Assembly (NCBI GenBank): GCA_022376515.1
Contig: WTXI01000054.1
Span: 1 to 64,000, forward strand
Direction: 5' to 3'
Source: Lactifluus volemus
Lineage: Eukaryota > Basidiomycota > Agaricomycetes > Russulales > Russulaceae
Length of the DNA: 64,000 bases
Of this stretch, positions 24,829-35,911 are shown one piece after another. Under the pieces are notes generated by a model. It did not search any database, was not told the origin of the DNA, and was given only the letters and a program-made list of their open reading frames with translations. The translations under genes were made by a program, and so were the position numbers. The stretch's first letter is position 1. The number at the start of each line of letters is the position of its first letter.

Positions 24829-27343
24829 CACCTGTACCACGCAATTTTCCTATCTACTTAGCCGGGGTTCTTTAACGGGGTCTCGCCACCTAACTGGCCC
24901 CTTATGTGGCCTTCCAGCCCGGCCGATAGGGCTGGCCCCAACCGGTTTCCGTTTATAGTACGCTTACTTAACTGTCCCTTTCTTCTCTTTCCCGTGTCAG
25001 CCTTCTGGCCCACCCATCCACATTTGGACTACTGCGCCTGTTCCAAAAGAAGAAATGGGGCGCACTGGGGCGCTTGGTCCCGCCTATGCTCCAGCCTTCC
25101 AGCCTCGCCATTGTTCCTAAAAGGGATCACACTGTGCTCTCCGTGCTCCGTTCCGCTGTTTCCCGTCTGTGGGCACTCTCTGGGGTCCTTACTCGCCCGC
25201 TTCTTTGCCTGCACGCCGCTGGGCCCCGCCGCACGTGCTTTCCCGCCTCCCTGCTCGTCCTCCATGCGCGCGCGCCGTCGCGCCGTGCCACACCGCGCAT
25301 TCCCGCGTCCCTCCGCCTTCCAGCCTCCCCTCTTGCCTCCCTGCCGCGCGCGCGCCGCTGCGCATGACCAGCGTCTCTTCCCGCCTCTTCGGCGGTCTTA
25401 TTGCTCCTGTTGTCTCACTGCCGCTCGCGCATCGGCGCGCCGCGCTATACTGCCCTTTCCCGTGTCCCTCTGCCTTCTAGCCTCTCCTCACGTCTTCCCG
25501 CTGCGCGCGCGCTGCTGCGCCTCGCTATAGCGTCCACTCTCGCTCCTCCGCGCTCCTGGCGCTTCTCTCGGCTCTCCCTGTTATTTCTGTTGTCTCCCTG
25601 CCGCGCGCACATCGCTGCGCCGGTCCATACCGCCCCTCCTCGCTTCCCTCCGCCCTCCAGCTTCTCCTCTCGCTTCCCTGCCGCGTGCGCCGCTGCGCTT
25701 GGCCACAGCGTCCCTTCCCGCCTTTTTTCCGCGGTATTGTTGCTCCTTTATCTCCCTGCTGCGCGCGCGTTGCTGCGCCGCGCTATACCGCCATTTCCCG
25801 CGTCTCTCTGCCTTGTAGCTTCCCCTCATGCCTCCCCACCGTGCGCGCGCTGCTGCGCCTGGCCTCAGCGTCCATTCTCTCTCCTCCGCGCTCCTGGTGC
25901 TTCTCTTGGCTCTCTATTGATTCTGTTGTCTCCCTGCCGCGCGCACGTCGCTGCGCCGCGCTATACCGCCCCTTCTCACTTCCCTCTGCCCTCATACTTC
26001 TTCTCTTGCCTCCCTGCCGCGCGCGCGCCGCTGCGCCTCGCCACAGCGTCCCTTCCCGCCTCTTTCGCGCTCCTGTTGCTCCTCTTCTCTCTTTTCCACG
26101 GGTGCGCCGCTGCGCCTCATCAGCATCACTGTGCACTCTGTCGCTTCAATGGTTTCTGTTCTTGCTCTCTCTGTGCGTGAACATTTATCATTGCACCTTG
26201 CTTGAGAGCACCTCTCTCTCCACGTTGCGCCACTGCGCCTAGTCATGCTGGGTGGGATCACTGGGTCCTTCCCCTGCATCACTGTGCACTCTGTCGCTGC
26301 GATGGAGTACCAAATTTTCTACGCTCCTGGTGCTTCTTTCCTCCATGCCACGCGCATGCCGCTGCGTCTCGACATAGCTCCTGTTTCTTTTATTGTCTCC
26401 CTGCAGTGGGGGTGCCGCTGAGCCTCATCACGTCGTCCGTTCCTTCCTCCTCTGCCCTCCTATTGCTCCTCCTGCTGGTTTATATGCTCGCTCTCCCTGC
26501 GCGTGCATATTTCATTATTGCACCTTGCTTGAGAGCACCTCTCTCCACGTTGCGCCACTGCGCCTAGTCATGCTGGGTGGGATCACTGGGTCCTTCCCCT
26601 GCATCACTGTGCACTCTGTCGCTGCGATGGAGTACCAAATTTTCTACGCTCCTGGTGCTTCTTTCCTCCATGCCACGCGCACGCCGCTGCGTCTCGACAT
26701 AGTGTACCTTCCCTGCTCCTGTTTCTTTTATTGCCTCCCTGCAGTGGGGGTGCCGCTGAGCCTCATCACGTCGTCCGTTCCTTCCTCCTCTGCCCTCCTA
26801 TTGCTCCTCCTGCTGGTTTATATGCTCGCTCTCCCTGCGCGTGCATATTTCATCATTGCACCTTGCGTGAGATCGCCTCTGTCTCCACGTTGCGCCACTG
26901 CGCCTAGTCACGCTGGGCGGGATCACTGGGTCCCTTCCCTGCATCCCTGTGCACTGTATCGCTGCAATGGAGTACCGGTGTGTTCCACTCTTCCTTCTAG
27001 TGTACTGCGCCATCGGTCCGGTCTCTCCAGCTGCTACCCTGGGCAATGCCTAATCTGTCAAGCCACATTCCCTTTTCCCGCATAATCTCCGTCATGGATC
27101 CTCGTTTCTGTTTATTCGTTCACACGTCTTTGTTTGCACACCTTTGTTAGTGCATCTTTTTTATACGAAGGTCCCAAAGAAGCGCTGTTGTTCAATCCTT
27201 CCCCCCACCGCTGTCCCTCACATATGCCCCGTCCTAGTATCCGCGATCATGCTCGACCCTCCAAACGTTTTAAATCCGAACTGAGCCAGGGTGCAAAGGG
27301 TAAGGTGTATGTGTCTATCGCACCTGTTGGCCGTCGGGATGGG
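24829..27343. repeat. left terminal inverted repeat of the KDZ element
   Basis: About 2.5 kb, matching 35794-37763 in inverted orientation. The outer ~350 bp are unique sequence. The middle is a GC-rich array of degenerate units of roughly 90-120 bp with GCGCGCGC-GCTGCGCC cores. The inner ~280 bp include the transposase promoter, start codon and first ~40 codons. It is longer than the right copy because a ~330-bp unit is present about 2.5 times (26190-26950). Confidence 0.88.
26190..26950. repeat. ~330-bp tandem repeat inside the left TIR
   Basis: Units start near 26190, 26515 and 26855 with ATTGCACCTTGC(T/G)TGAGA. The first two are almost identical through GATGGAGTACCAAATTTTC and the third is partial. 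The right TIR lacks this expansion, which accounts for most of the length difference between the two ends. Confidence 0.75.
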
Positions 27344-30300
27344 CGCACACGCCCGGGACTGTCGGAATTGCTCCCTCAAGGTCGAAGCCGCCTTCTGGAT
27401 GAGAAAAGCCAGATGAGGCTCAACACTGCATTGGCTAGCCGGCGGAAACAAGCTTATGAAAGTATGTTGACCGCTACCTGGATCTGTTCTCAGATGGCCA
27501 ACTTCATTAGACCTCTCCACTGGAAGTAAACGTGCACTCGACCAAATGACGGGTGGCACAGGTGATGAAGCCACCGGTGGACCAACAGGTGTCATGGATG
27601 AGGGTCTCTGGTTTGACGATGACATGGGGGGACCCCTGGACACAGAAATGCAGATTTCTGGCGAGGGCGGCGAGACAGAGCACTTATCAGAGTACCTTGG
27701 GCGGTGAGTTGATCTTGTGTTCATTCCCCTGCCCATTAACCTGGTTCTTTCAGTACGCGAAACTATAACAGATCTCAAACATGGACAATGCGGCTCCACC
27801 TACAACAATCAAGGTGGGACGAACAGCTACCCTCCCTCGTTGATGCATACTTGGATTTCAAGTTCCATGAGTGTGACAACTCGCATTCACGCAATCCAAA
27901 TACAGGGGATGACTTGGGACATTTCCAGCTCCTCTATATTGACGTCTTCGGTATGTGGCTTTACTAGGATCAACTACTCTCACAGCGACGCAATAATGGT
28001 GAGTACTTGTCAGATTTCTCCTATTCACGCACCTTTGTTCAGATACCGGGGTGTGTGTATCCTAACATGAATCTCCTGCGGCAAGGGTGCCTCAGCTCGT
28101 CACCATTGAACATTTCTTTCGCAATCTCTCTCCGGACCTTGGAGATATATCACCAGCTCTTCATTCACCAGCCGCGCCTCAGTAAACAGGCGTGGATTCG
28201 CTCAATTTGTGACTATCACAATGTAGGTTATGCATTACCACATCAATGCAGACACGCAGAGAGTACTAATGACTGTAGTTGACATATCACCGCTCGTACT
28301 ATTGGCACTTCTCCAACACATTCGACGTTTACCTCAAAATCAGACGGGGCGTGGAGAATCGCCTTCTAGACGTCTTGGAGAGGACAGGTCCTGATTGGCG
28401 TGTCAGGCACTCTTGTCCATGTTGTCAGAATGAGGTTACTAATGTTATTCTCTTATTTCCGGGTGCACCGTTGTTCTAATCCGAATTTCAATCAGCTTCC
28501 TGACGAATCGCCATTGGAAGTGTCCCTCATGGGGGTGCTTGATGGAAACCAATCTCTGAAGCGTATCCGTCGGCGGGAAGGCCTCAATTCTGAGACGCGG
28601 GAGTTTGCAAGCGACTACTATATATCAGAGGGGCTGGTGGATCTATTTAAACACGATGTGAAGCCAAAGTCGCTACGCTCATCGAAGAAACCTGTGCGTG
28701 GTGGAATGTGTGTTCAAGGGCGATACTGATCTCGAAGTACAGCTGTTTTCTGGCGCCAGTCATTCCGACACAGATGATACACCTTCTTGGTCCAAAGACG
28801 CGCACGAAGCCACACCGGCTGATGGAGATGAAGAACAGACGACTTGCACAGAGCGATGGAAGGCCGCACAGAGTGACAACCTCAAACGAATGTGGTCCAT
28901 ATATCGCGAAACTGGTATTTTTTTATCTGCCTGCCGACACGGCCTCATCTGGTGGATATGCGATATGGTATCAAGTGGCGAACTGTACGAACATGCTTTT
29001 GGTTTTTTCCGACACTAACTATGACCGCAGTGCTAAATACCCACTCTCAGTAGTCAATAAGGTGCTCGATGTGTTTCCGGCCAGGCCAGGACTCGGTTAT
29101 GACATTGGGTGCTCATTCACGCAAACTGTCATGAGGAGTTCGATTGCAGAAAAGGCGAAAGAGAAACAACTTCGCCTAGTTATTCCCTCATTCCACGGCT
29201 ATGCACACAAACGCGTTTGTCAACTTTCATACCATCCGCTCTATGTCAGCGGTTTCGGGATCGAAGACCTTGAGACAGCTGAGAGGATCTTCTCCTCGTT
29301 TAATGGGCTCGCTAATACCACCAGATATGCAACCCGATTTCACCGACACCAAGCGATCGACCTATATGCTCGACAACATGATGATGATAAATACCAAGAA
29401 CTCTGTGCGTTTCAGGGTCCCTTCTGTTATTTCCAGGCTGATCTCCTTTTGTCAAGCGGCTTTCCTTTATGGGAACTACAAACAAGTCACTCAAATTCTC
29501 GATGAAGCCCCCGTGCTATCGCCGCTTTTCAATCTGGCCAGGCCCTTGAAGACACAGCTTATCGTCAACATATCGAAGCGGAGCGTGTCTACCTTTTGTC
29601 ACGTAAAAAGGAAGGCCCCGAAAACGAGTTCGCGTGTGATTACTATGAGCATCTCATCAGTTATCAAGAGTCGAAGTAAGTTAATTATACACTCCACAGC
29701 GCATTGACTGTATAATAATAACATGCAGAAAGCTCTATGAAGCCGCCGTGACGTTCTGTACCACCTCGATGTCAGCACGATCGAGGTTGAACGAACGTGC
29801 CACACTCTTGAAGCACCACGCGTTCGAAACATTTGAACGGATCCAAGATGCCCTTCAAAGATTCGAACTTTCATACAAAATTCCGACACGATGGACTCCT
29901 GACATGGAGGAATGGAAAAAGGCCGCAAGTTACTATGCAACAAGAGTATATCAAAAGGCCCTCTCCAAGCTAGAGGGCCTTGTCGTTGCACGCTTATTTG
30001 AGCTTCACAAAATGGGGCTCTCGGGAACGGGTATGTTTTTTTGGTACAAGTTTATTCAGTAGCTGACGTTGACGCAATCAGGATATAAATTGCGTGTCCA
30101 CATCAATAAGGCGCTCAAAACTCGATGTAAGGCTATACAGGCGGCACTCCGTAAGTACAACGAGGCTGCCAAGGATCTCAATCGCCCCCAGTTGGACTGG
30201 AAGGACGTTTCAACGTACGATACTCTTGCCGACTTCGACTTATTGCAAGAATGCCAGGTCGACATCCGTCAGCAGCCTTGGGCTGATCCTCGAAATCGCC

Positions 30301-30773
30301 AGATTTCTCTACACCATTTGAAGCTTGAGCGGGCGGAGGAGGAGAGAAAACGCCTCAATATCGAAATCTCGCGCTTGGTCGACTGGATGAGCCAGGAAGA
30401 ATCGCAGCTAAGGTCAGCTGTCAATGGTCTGCGTTCAGAGGGCTCTACCCTTGCTGTGGAAGCCAGTCGCTTCCTTGCACATCGCATTCGCCAGAATAAT
30501 GTCCACCGTGCACGCATCCAGAAGATCTACGCGTTACCAAGTTATACAGGTCGGCGCGAATCTATCACCGGTGAGACAAACGACGTCACGATTCAGGGAG
30601 GACTTGCAAGTGGTGGCATAGGAGCAGTTGGCATCGAGCCCGGAGCAGTCGACTCAGAGATCGAGCCTGAAGGACCTGTCAGCGCGGAGGAGGATGATGC
30701 CATTGGCGATGAGCTAGACCGTTTGAACGACTTTCTTAGTAGTCTCGATGTTGTCAATACTAGTGTTGTGTAA
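27224..30773 (+). CDS. KDZ-family transposase (interrupted frame)
   Basis: Multi-exon gene. Clear exons include 27224-27461, 27511-27703, 27754-27950, 28279-28434 and one from 28496. The protein shows the KDZ order: WDEQLPSLVDAYLDFKF, then SFAISLRTLEIYHQL, YWHFSNTFDVYL and a CPCC pair. The LDGNQSLKR motif (first catalytic Asp), C...RW and TGIFLSACRHGLIWWI follow, then YPLSVVNKVLDVF and GYDIGC. The core ends with SFHGYAHKRVCQLSYHPLY and GFGIEDLETAERIFSS (acidic active-site region). A long helical C-terminus ends at TAA 30771-30773. A C-run at 29508-29512 breaks the frame by one base. Junctions near 27.95-28.05 and 28.69 kb do not resolve in phase. Either the gene is decaying or these are sequence errors. 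Confidence 0.85.
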
Positions 30774-30837
30774 TCCACCGAGAGCAAATTGCCACACAAT
30801 GCCGCGGTTAGGATGAGGGTTACACGCCGTCACAGAA

Positions 30838-30930
30838 GTGCAGAACACACTCTAGTACATACGCGAAGTGCAGAACACACTCTAGTACATACGCGAAGTG
30901 CAGCTAATACTCTACACGCGATGTGCAGCA
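30838..30930. repeat. 36-bp tandem repeat downstream of the transposase
   Basis: GCAGAACACACTCTAGTAC plus ATACGCGAAGT occurs twice exactly, with a third, shorter degenerate unit. It lies just past the transposase stop, inside the element. Confidence 0.7.
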
Positions 30931-31198
30931 CGGCGTGACACAGGACACATCCAGGGCGGGACTGGAAACACAATGAAACGCAAGAACAGACGCATTCAAG
31001 TTACCGTACTGCCAGTGAGCGAACAAAAGGACATGTGAGCCAGTCTGAGAGAAACAGGGAAACAAGATATACTAGCAAGCACACAAGGCACGTCAGAAGC
31101 AAAGTCAGAAACATGCAAGAGCCCAGAAACGATTGTGCGATGTGTGGCCGGTCTATGGCGGGATCTTGCCTCTTTCATCGAGACGATAGGACAACGTG

Positions 31199-31550
31199 AT
31201 TATCGGGCTTTATCGTTTCCGATTGTTTTCAGTTCCGATCTGAATACTTTTTGTTTCATTACAGTTTGATAGTAACTTGGTCATTAGCTACAGTACGATG
31301 GCAAGTGCGGCATACACTCTGGTGTGCCATTTGCGTGCCCAATAATCGATCATTACGATCCCTCGTACATTGTCATAGTGATGATTATCGAGCCTTAATG
31401 TATCCGATTGTTTCAGTTCCGATCTGATTATTTATTGCTTCATTACAGTTTGATGGTAACTTGGTCATTCGCTACAGTAAGTGCGGCACACACTCTGGTG
31501 TGCCGCTTGCGTGCCCAGTAATCGATGGTTACGATCTCGTTACGATCCTT
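31199..31550. repeat. ~175-bp tandem duplication with hairpin
   Basis: Two diverged copies, 31199-31373 and 31383-31550, share TCAGTTCCGATCTGA, TTCATTACAGTTTGAT and GTAACTTGGTCATT. The second copy ends in a perfect 9-bp stem, 6-nt loop hairpin at 31483-31506 (GCGGCACAC / GTGTGCCGC). The first copy's hairpin has mismatches. The rest of 30774-32230 holds no recognisable gene. Confidence 0.7.
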
Positions 31551-32230
31551 CGCATATTGTAGTGTTTGCCTTGGACTTACTAGTAATTCAATTGCTCCCT
31601 CAGTTCTGTGCAAGTTAGTGCACGAGTATCAGAGCCCCGGTCCTTTTTCCAGCGGGATTGCCCTTGTCAGCCTGAGGACAATCCTCGTGCACGCCTGAGA
31701 ACTCTGAGCTTGTGAAACGACCGGAGATTATGGCAAGAACAGTAATCACTTAATTACCATGAGTAGACAATGATAACATCGAAGTAACATATACAGAACG
31801 TAATATCTATATCAGCTCATTTCTAGAACACGCAATTTTCATAACACCGACCTCAATTGTTCAGAGGGGGGTCCCCACTTACACGTTGCAAGACCTCAGC
31901 CATTTATATCATATTGACTACCTCACTTGTTAGTGCGACCACATACATCTATCTGCTGTCGGGATCAACATAGTATACCAGATACCATTGTCGCAATGAC
32001 ATTGTACATAAAAAGGCATGACTCCTTGCGACCAGTTGAGGTCCTCGCTCCCCCGTAATGCCCAGTACACCTCTGAGAAACGATAAATTGACGATCCCCC
32101 CTGCTAATGCGGGGTTCCACTCTGGGTTCATCCGAAGCACAAAGCATAGGAAGGAGACCAGAGAACAACTAATTACTAACATCAGGGATCTGGTACGAGT
32201 TCATCACCTCCGAGTCTGACAATAAACTCA

Positions 32231-33007
32231 GTGTCTTATTCTTGTTACGTTCACCATACACCGCAGATATCTGAACTTGAACGGTGCTGTGGCGTTGGGT
32301 GCATACTCGTTGCTTTTCAAGGAGAACAGGAACCCAGATTGGCGCAACTACCAGTGTCTGCGCTCACACTGAATGAGCGCAACGTTCGGCTTATGTACAG
32401 CGAGATCTTTCAAATCAAAATCTTCTCACCAGCAATTTCGGATATTCAAGAGGTCTGTTTGCGCCAATTAGGTATTGCATATCTTCGAGACTTTCGAACT
32501 CGCGCCCACAAATCCAAGTATTTTGCCAATGTTCGACTCGAGTCAGAAACAACCACCAAATCACTCATCAGCCCGAGTGTTCGTGATATCCCTCCTCTCT
32601 ACGAGCCAGAAAGCCGAGGTCTCTCCGCCGAAGTGGTAAATAATGCATTGGCCGCCTCCCCCACACCGCGTCTCATTGCACCCACCTCAACAAACACACA
32701 TTTGCCATTTGATCCTGTCCACTCCCAACTCTCATCAATGTGCCTGAGCGATGACGACCCATCACCAGTGACGCCGCCCTCCCCTTCGCACTCTTTGCGC
32801 ACATATCTAGGCAGCCCCAATCCACTTGTGGTAAAACTTCCTTCGGATGTGCGTGATTTACTTGCTGCATTAGGTGAGCGCGACACTATCGTGATCAAGA
32901 TCCAAGACGTGTACCATAATGTGGCACGTTCTTCACACGAAGCTGCCCTGATTGCCTTGGGCTTTAACCGCGGCACATCAAAGGCATTGGCCTTCCTAAT
33001 GCAGTGA
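32231..33007 (+). CDS. 258-aa protein of unknown function carried by the KDZ element
   Basis: A single open frame of 258 codons plus TGA, on the same strand as the transposase and about 1.45 kb downstream of it. The N-terminal half is mixed alpha/beta-like and includes RLAQLPVSALTLNERNVRL. The middle is Ser/Pro/Thr-rich (SPVTPPSPSHSLR). The C-terminal ~60 residues look folded (VRDLLAALGERDTIVIKIQ). No family is recognised. The ATG at 32231 is the first in frame, but an upstream spliced exon is possible. The length of the open frame argues for a gene, but this is not certain. Confidence 0.5.
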   Translation: MSYSCYVHHTPQISELERCCGVGCILVAFQGEQEPRLAQLPVSALTLNERNVRLMYSEIFQIKIFSPAISDIQEVCLRQLGIAYLRDFRTRAHKSKYFANVRLESETTTKSLISPSVRDIPPLYEPESRGLSAEVVNNALAASPTPRLIAPTSTNTHLPFDPVHSQLSSMCLSDDDPSPVTPPSPSHSLRTYLGSPNPLVVKLPSDVRDLLAALGERDTIVIKIQDVYHNVARSSHEAALIALGFNRGTSKALAFLMQ

Positions 33008-33100
33008 CGGAGCTGGCGCAGTTGCAACGGTAAGTCGTTTGTCCATTCCTATATTCGTTTATTTACGTGCTGTCACTCACTATCCTTACGCGTGTTACAG

Positions 33101-33205
33101 CGCGTTTTTTTTGGTTGATGATCTTCTACAACCTGAATGCACCGCGTTTTTCGTTGATGATTCTCCATGCCTCGCGTTTTTTTGTTGATGATTCTCGTTC
33201 CTCCC
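33101..33205. repeat. three imperfect ~45-bp units upstream of the second cargo gene
   Basis: GCGTTTTT(T)..GTTGATGATTCTC or a close variant recurs three times. It lies about 110-220 bp upstream of the ATG at 33319. It could be a promoter element array. Confidence 0.6.
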
Positions 33206-33318
33206 CTATAAAAATTACCGGCGATGCGTACTATACATCGTATTTCCTAGACACCACGCTGTGTACTTCCCTCAGGCTTCGTTCCACTCTACTGCGTTCA
33301 ACGCCTCCGACCCTTGTC

Positions 33319-35333
33319 ATGTCCACTATTACCATCCCACCTACTAGCCGTCCCGGAGCGGGGACAAATGCACCTTCGTGTTCTGAGCGAGCCCGTAAAA
33401 GCGATGAGCAACGTGCACAGGAAAAGGAGCATAAACTCGCCAGGAAAGTGAAAATCAAGGCCGCTGTTGACGTCGCTATAGACCAGATTGACGACATTAT
33501 TGAGGGGTTAGCCGCTGAAACTGGCATCGGTTTCAAACAAGCATGCAGCTACGTTCACTTGGGCGGGCGTATATTTAAGGGTCGCCGACGCCCCTCCATA
33601 CAGAACGCATATCGATTCTGTTCCGCACGTGTGGAGGACGGAAGATGTGAGTATATGTACTTTGCTGCAGCATCGGCCTAATACTTCCACTCTTAGGGAA
33701 TGAGAGCGATGGCGTGCTGATAGCTGATGCTATCCGGATCATGAACGAGTTAAAGCAAAACAAAGACTCGAACGGGTATAAGAGCCTTTCGAAGGACGAC
33801 CAAGACACTCTGATCACACTACTGCAAGAGGACCGTGACCGTAGGGATACGGGAGTCGTTGGCAAGCGAAATCTCAATGCGCAAGATATCCGGTCAACGA
33901 TGGAAAGGATTGGCGATGAGGTCAGTCACCCTTCTGCTCTCAGCCATTGATTGTCTCAGTCTCGATCTGCACAGCTCGAGCATTTGAACTCACGAAGCGG
34001 CTTTGAATACATTGTTCTCGGCAGCCGCGATCAAGTCGACCGTTCCTGTCCCCAAACCGTCCTGCTGTCTGAAGGGGGATGTGACTTTATCTCTCAATAC
34101 CTGAGGTTCGAACCGACAAGACTCGCAAAGCACCTCGACGCATTCGTAACAAATCGTGCTGGTATGAACGGTAAGTCAATAATCAATCAGATATGTCCAC
34201 CGCTCTCTGACAGCGATACTAGGTGTCATACGACGCATTGCGTCAGACGAATGTAGTGGTGATACGAAAACGGCGACCAAGTATGTAATTATGGGGATGT
34301 TCAAGAAGATGTACAGTAAGTGTTTCGACAAATGCGTCCTCGATCTACCCTGAAACTTAGATCCACAGGTGATTTGACCAAACGGGAATCATTCCGTTTG
34401 GACTGGACTGCTTGGTCAAAGGGTATCCCCGATCGCCACAATGTAGTAATCTGTGGTTGGCCATTGGCAATGCCACCTACAACGCTGTCCAAGATTCACA
34501 CCGCGAGTGAGATGAACAGACTATTGGTTGCTGTGACTGAAAAAACGTGCTACTTCGACATGGCCAGCGATAACGAGCGTAGACAGACTCAGTGCACAAC
34601 TGAAGGTGTGTAGTAATTCGGAACATCGTAATTGTTAACAAACTAATACCCACTGGCGCTAGGTGCCAGAGACTCGGACGCGCCTCTGTACAGGCGCGGA
34701 GGCACGCTTATCGACCTCGAGAACAACAGCTCGTCGCACTCATCAGGAAGTAAGAGGAAGCGTTCCCCCAATGGCTCAGGTGATGGAAACAAGGAGAACA
34801 TCTCCCCCGATGCCAGTGTTGCTGCACCGCCACTGAAACGTCCCCACCTGGACTTAGGAGCAGAGTCCCCCATGCACCCTGCCAGTGACCGGTCAGAGAG
34901 CGTCTCTGATGGTATGTCCGATGATTCCCTCTTCCTTCCACCACGCAGCTCGTCGACAAGTGGCACAGAAGACGGCTCCTTTTCCGTTGGCACATCACCG
35001 ACAGATATGGCTCACTCGTTGGATCCATTATGGGATTATCCCGAGCTCCGTATGCTCTCAGGTGGAATCCTCAGCGACACCCTTTCCGACTCAGTATCCA
35101 GCTCGTTAAGTACTTCCTTCAATAACGGCCCTCAAAGCAGTACCATGCTCCCAGGTGGCACGCTCAGCAAACTCCTTTCCAATTCAGTATCCAGCTCGTT
35201 AGAAAGTTCCTTCAATGACATCCCTCAAGACAGTACCATGCTCCCAGGTGGCACGCTCAGCGACCTCCTTTCCAATTCAGTATCTAGCTCATTGGGAAGT
35301 TCCTTCGATGACATCCCTCAAGGCAGTACCTAG
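33319..35333 (+). CDS. 579-aa protein of unknown function carried by the KDZ element
   Basis: Six exons join in phase to a TAG at 35331-35333: 33319-33646, 33697-33920, 33975-34161, 34223-34315, 34369-34605 and 34663-35333. All introns are GT-AG and 50-63 nt. The N-terminus is basic and helical (ARKSDEQRAQEKEHKLARK), then YVHLGGRIFKGRRRPSIQNA, possibly nucleic-acid binding. The middle contains FRLDWTAWSKGIP and NVVICGWPLAMPPTTL, a pattern I associate with uncharacterised agaricomycete proteins. The C-terminal ~210 residues are Ser-rich with a KRKRSP nuclear-type signal, and end in three ~30-residue repeats (GG-L---LS-SVSSSL--SF-). The intact frame suggests it is maintained. Role unknown; a transposition accessory protein is one guess. 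Confidence 0.75.
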
Positions 35334-35793
35334 TCTCACTTACCAACGTTCCTGATTATATCTTGATAAAGTAAATTGAATATAATTTTTGTATTTGATG
35401 AGGCAATGCAAACAAGTGGACAAAATAGATATCTAAGAGTATGAAACACGAGAGTACGAAGAGAGGGGTGGAGTATGTAAAGCCTCGGCCATAAGACACT
35501 GCGGCGGGAAACGCCCCCGATGGGCCTGGGTCTCACACGATGATGCTCGATAGTCCGAAAATGTCTGAAAAAAGTTAAGAGAATGCTAGCAAAAAGTCCA
35601 AAGAAGGTATCATACACTCGGAGGTCCCAAGAGCGGGTGATACCAATATGGACAGATGAACGGCACGTCCAAAGTGCTGCTTGACGGGTTTTTTGATTCG
35701 GCAGTAGCGAGTCAAAGTCGGTCGAGGTCGGGGCAGCCGAAATGGGACGAAGTCAAGGTGCGTAGTCGAAGTTGAGATGACAAAGACGGCCGA
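35334..35793. other. spacer between second cargo gene and right TIR
   Basis: AT-richer, with no recognisable gene. Minus-strand frames run in from the promoter copy in the right TIR but show no domain. Confidence 0.5.
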
Positions 35794-35911
35794 CATCCCG
35801 ACGGCCAATAGGCGCAATAGACACATATACATTATCCTTTGCCCCCTGGCTCAGTTCATATTTAAAACATTTGGAGGGTCGAGCATGATCACGGATACTA
35901 GGACGGGGCAT
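35753..35911 (-). pseudogene. duplicated transposase start in the right TIR (52-codon frame)
   Basis: The ATG at 35911 begins MPRPSIRDHARPSKCFKYEL, differing from the genuine transposase start at 27224 by a few substitutions. The frame follows the transposase for about 40 codons (to GRRD), leaves the TIR near 35794, and stops at 35753. It is a by-product of the TIR reaching into the gene, but it could still be transcribed. Confidence 0.75.

Noticed and set aside
24904..27085. Plus-strand frames of 185-259 aa in the left TIR
   Set aside because: Same repeat-driven open frames as in the right TIR; no domain and no start context.
33539..33650. HMG-box in the 579-aa cargo protein
   Set aside because: RRPSIQNAYRFCSARVEDG recalls an HMG-box start, but the rest of the box pattern is not evident; left as unknown.
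27224..35333. TET/JBP dioxygenase linked to the KDZ element
   Set aside because: Looked for because the association is known in basidiomycetes. Neither cargo protein shows the HxD...H iron-binding pattern.
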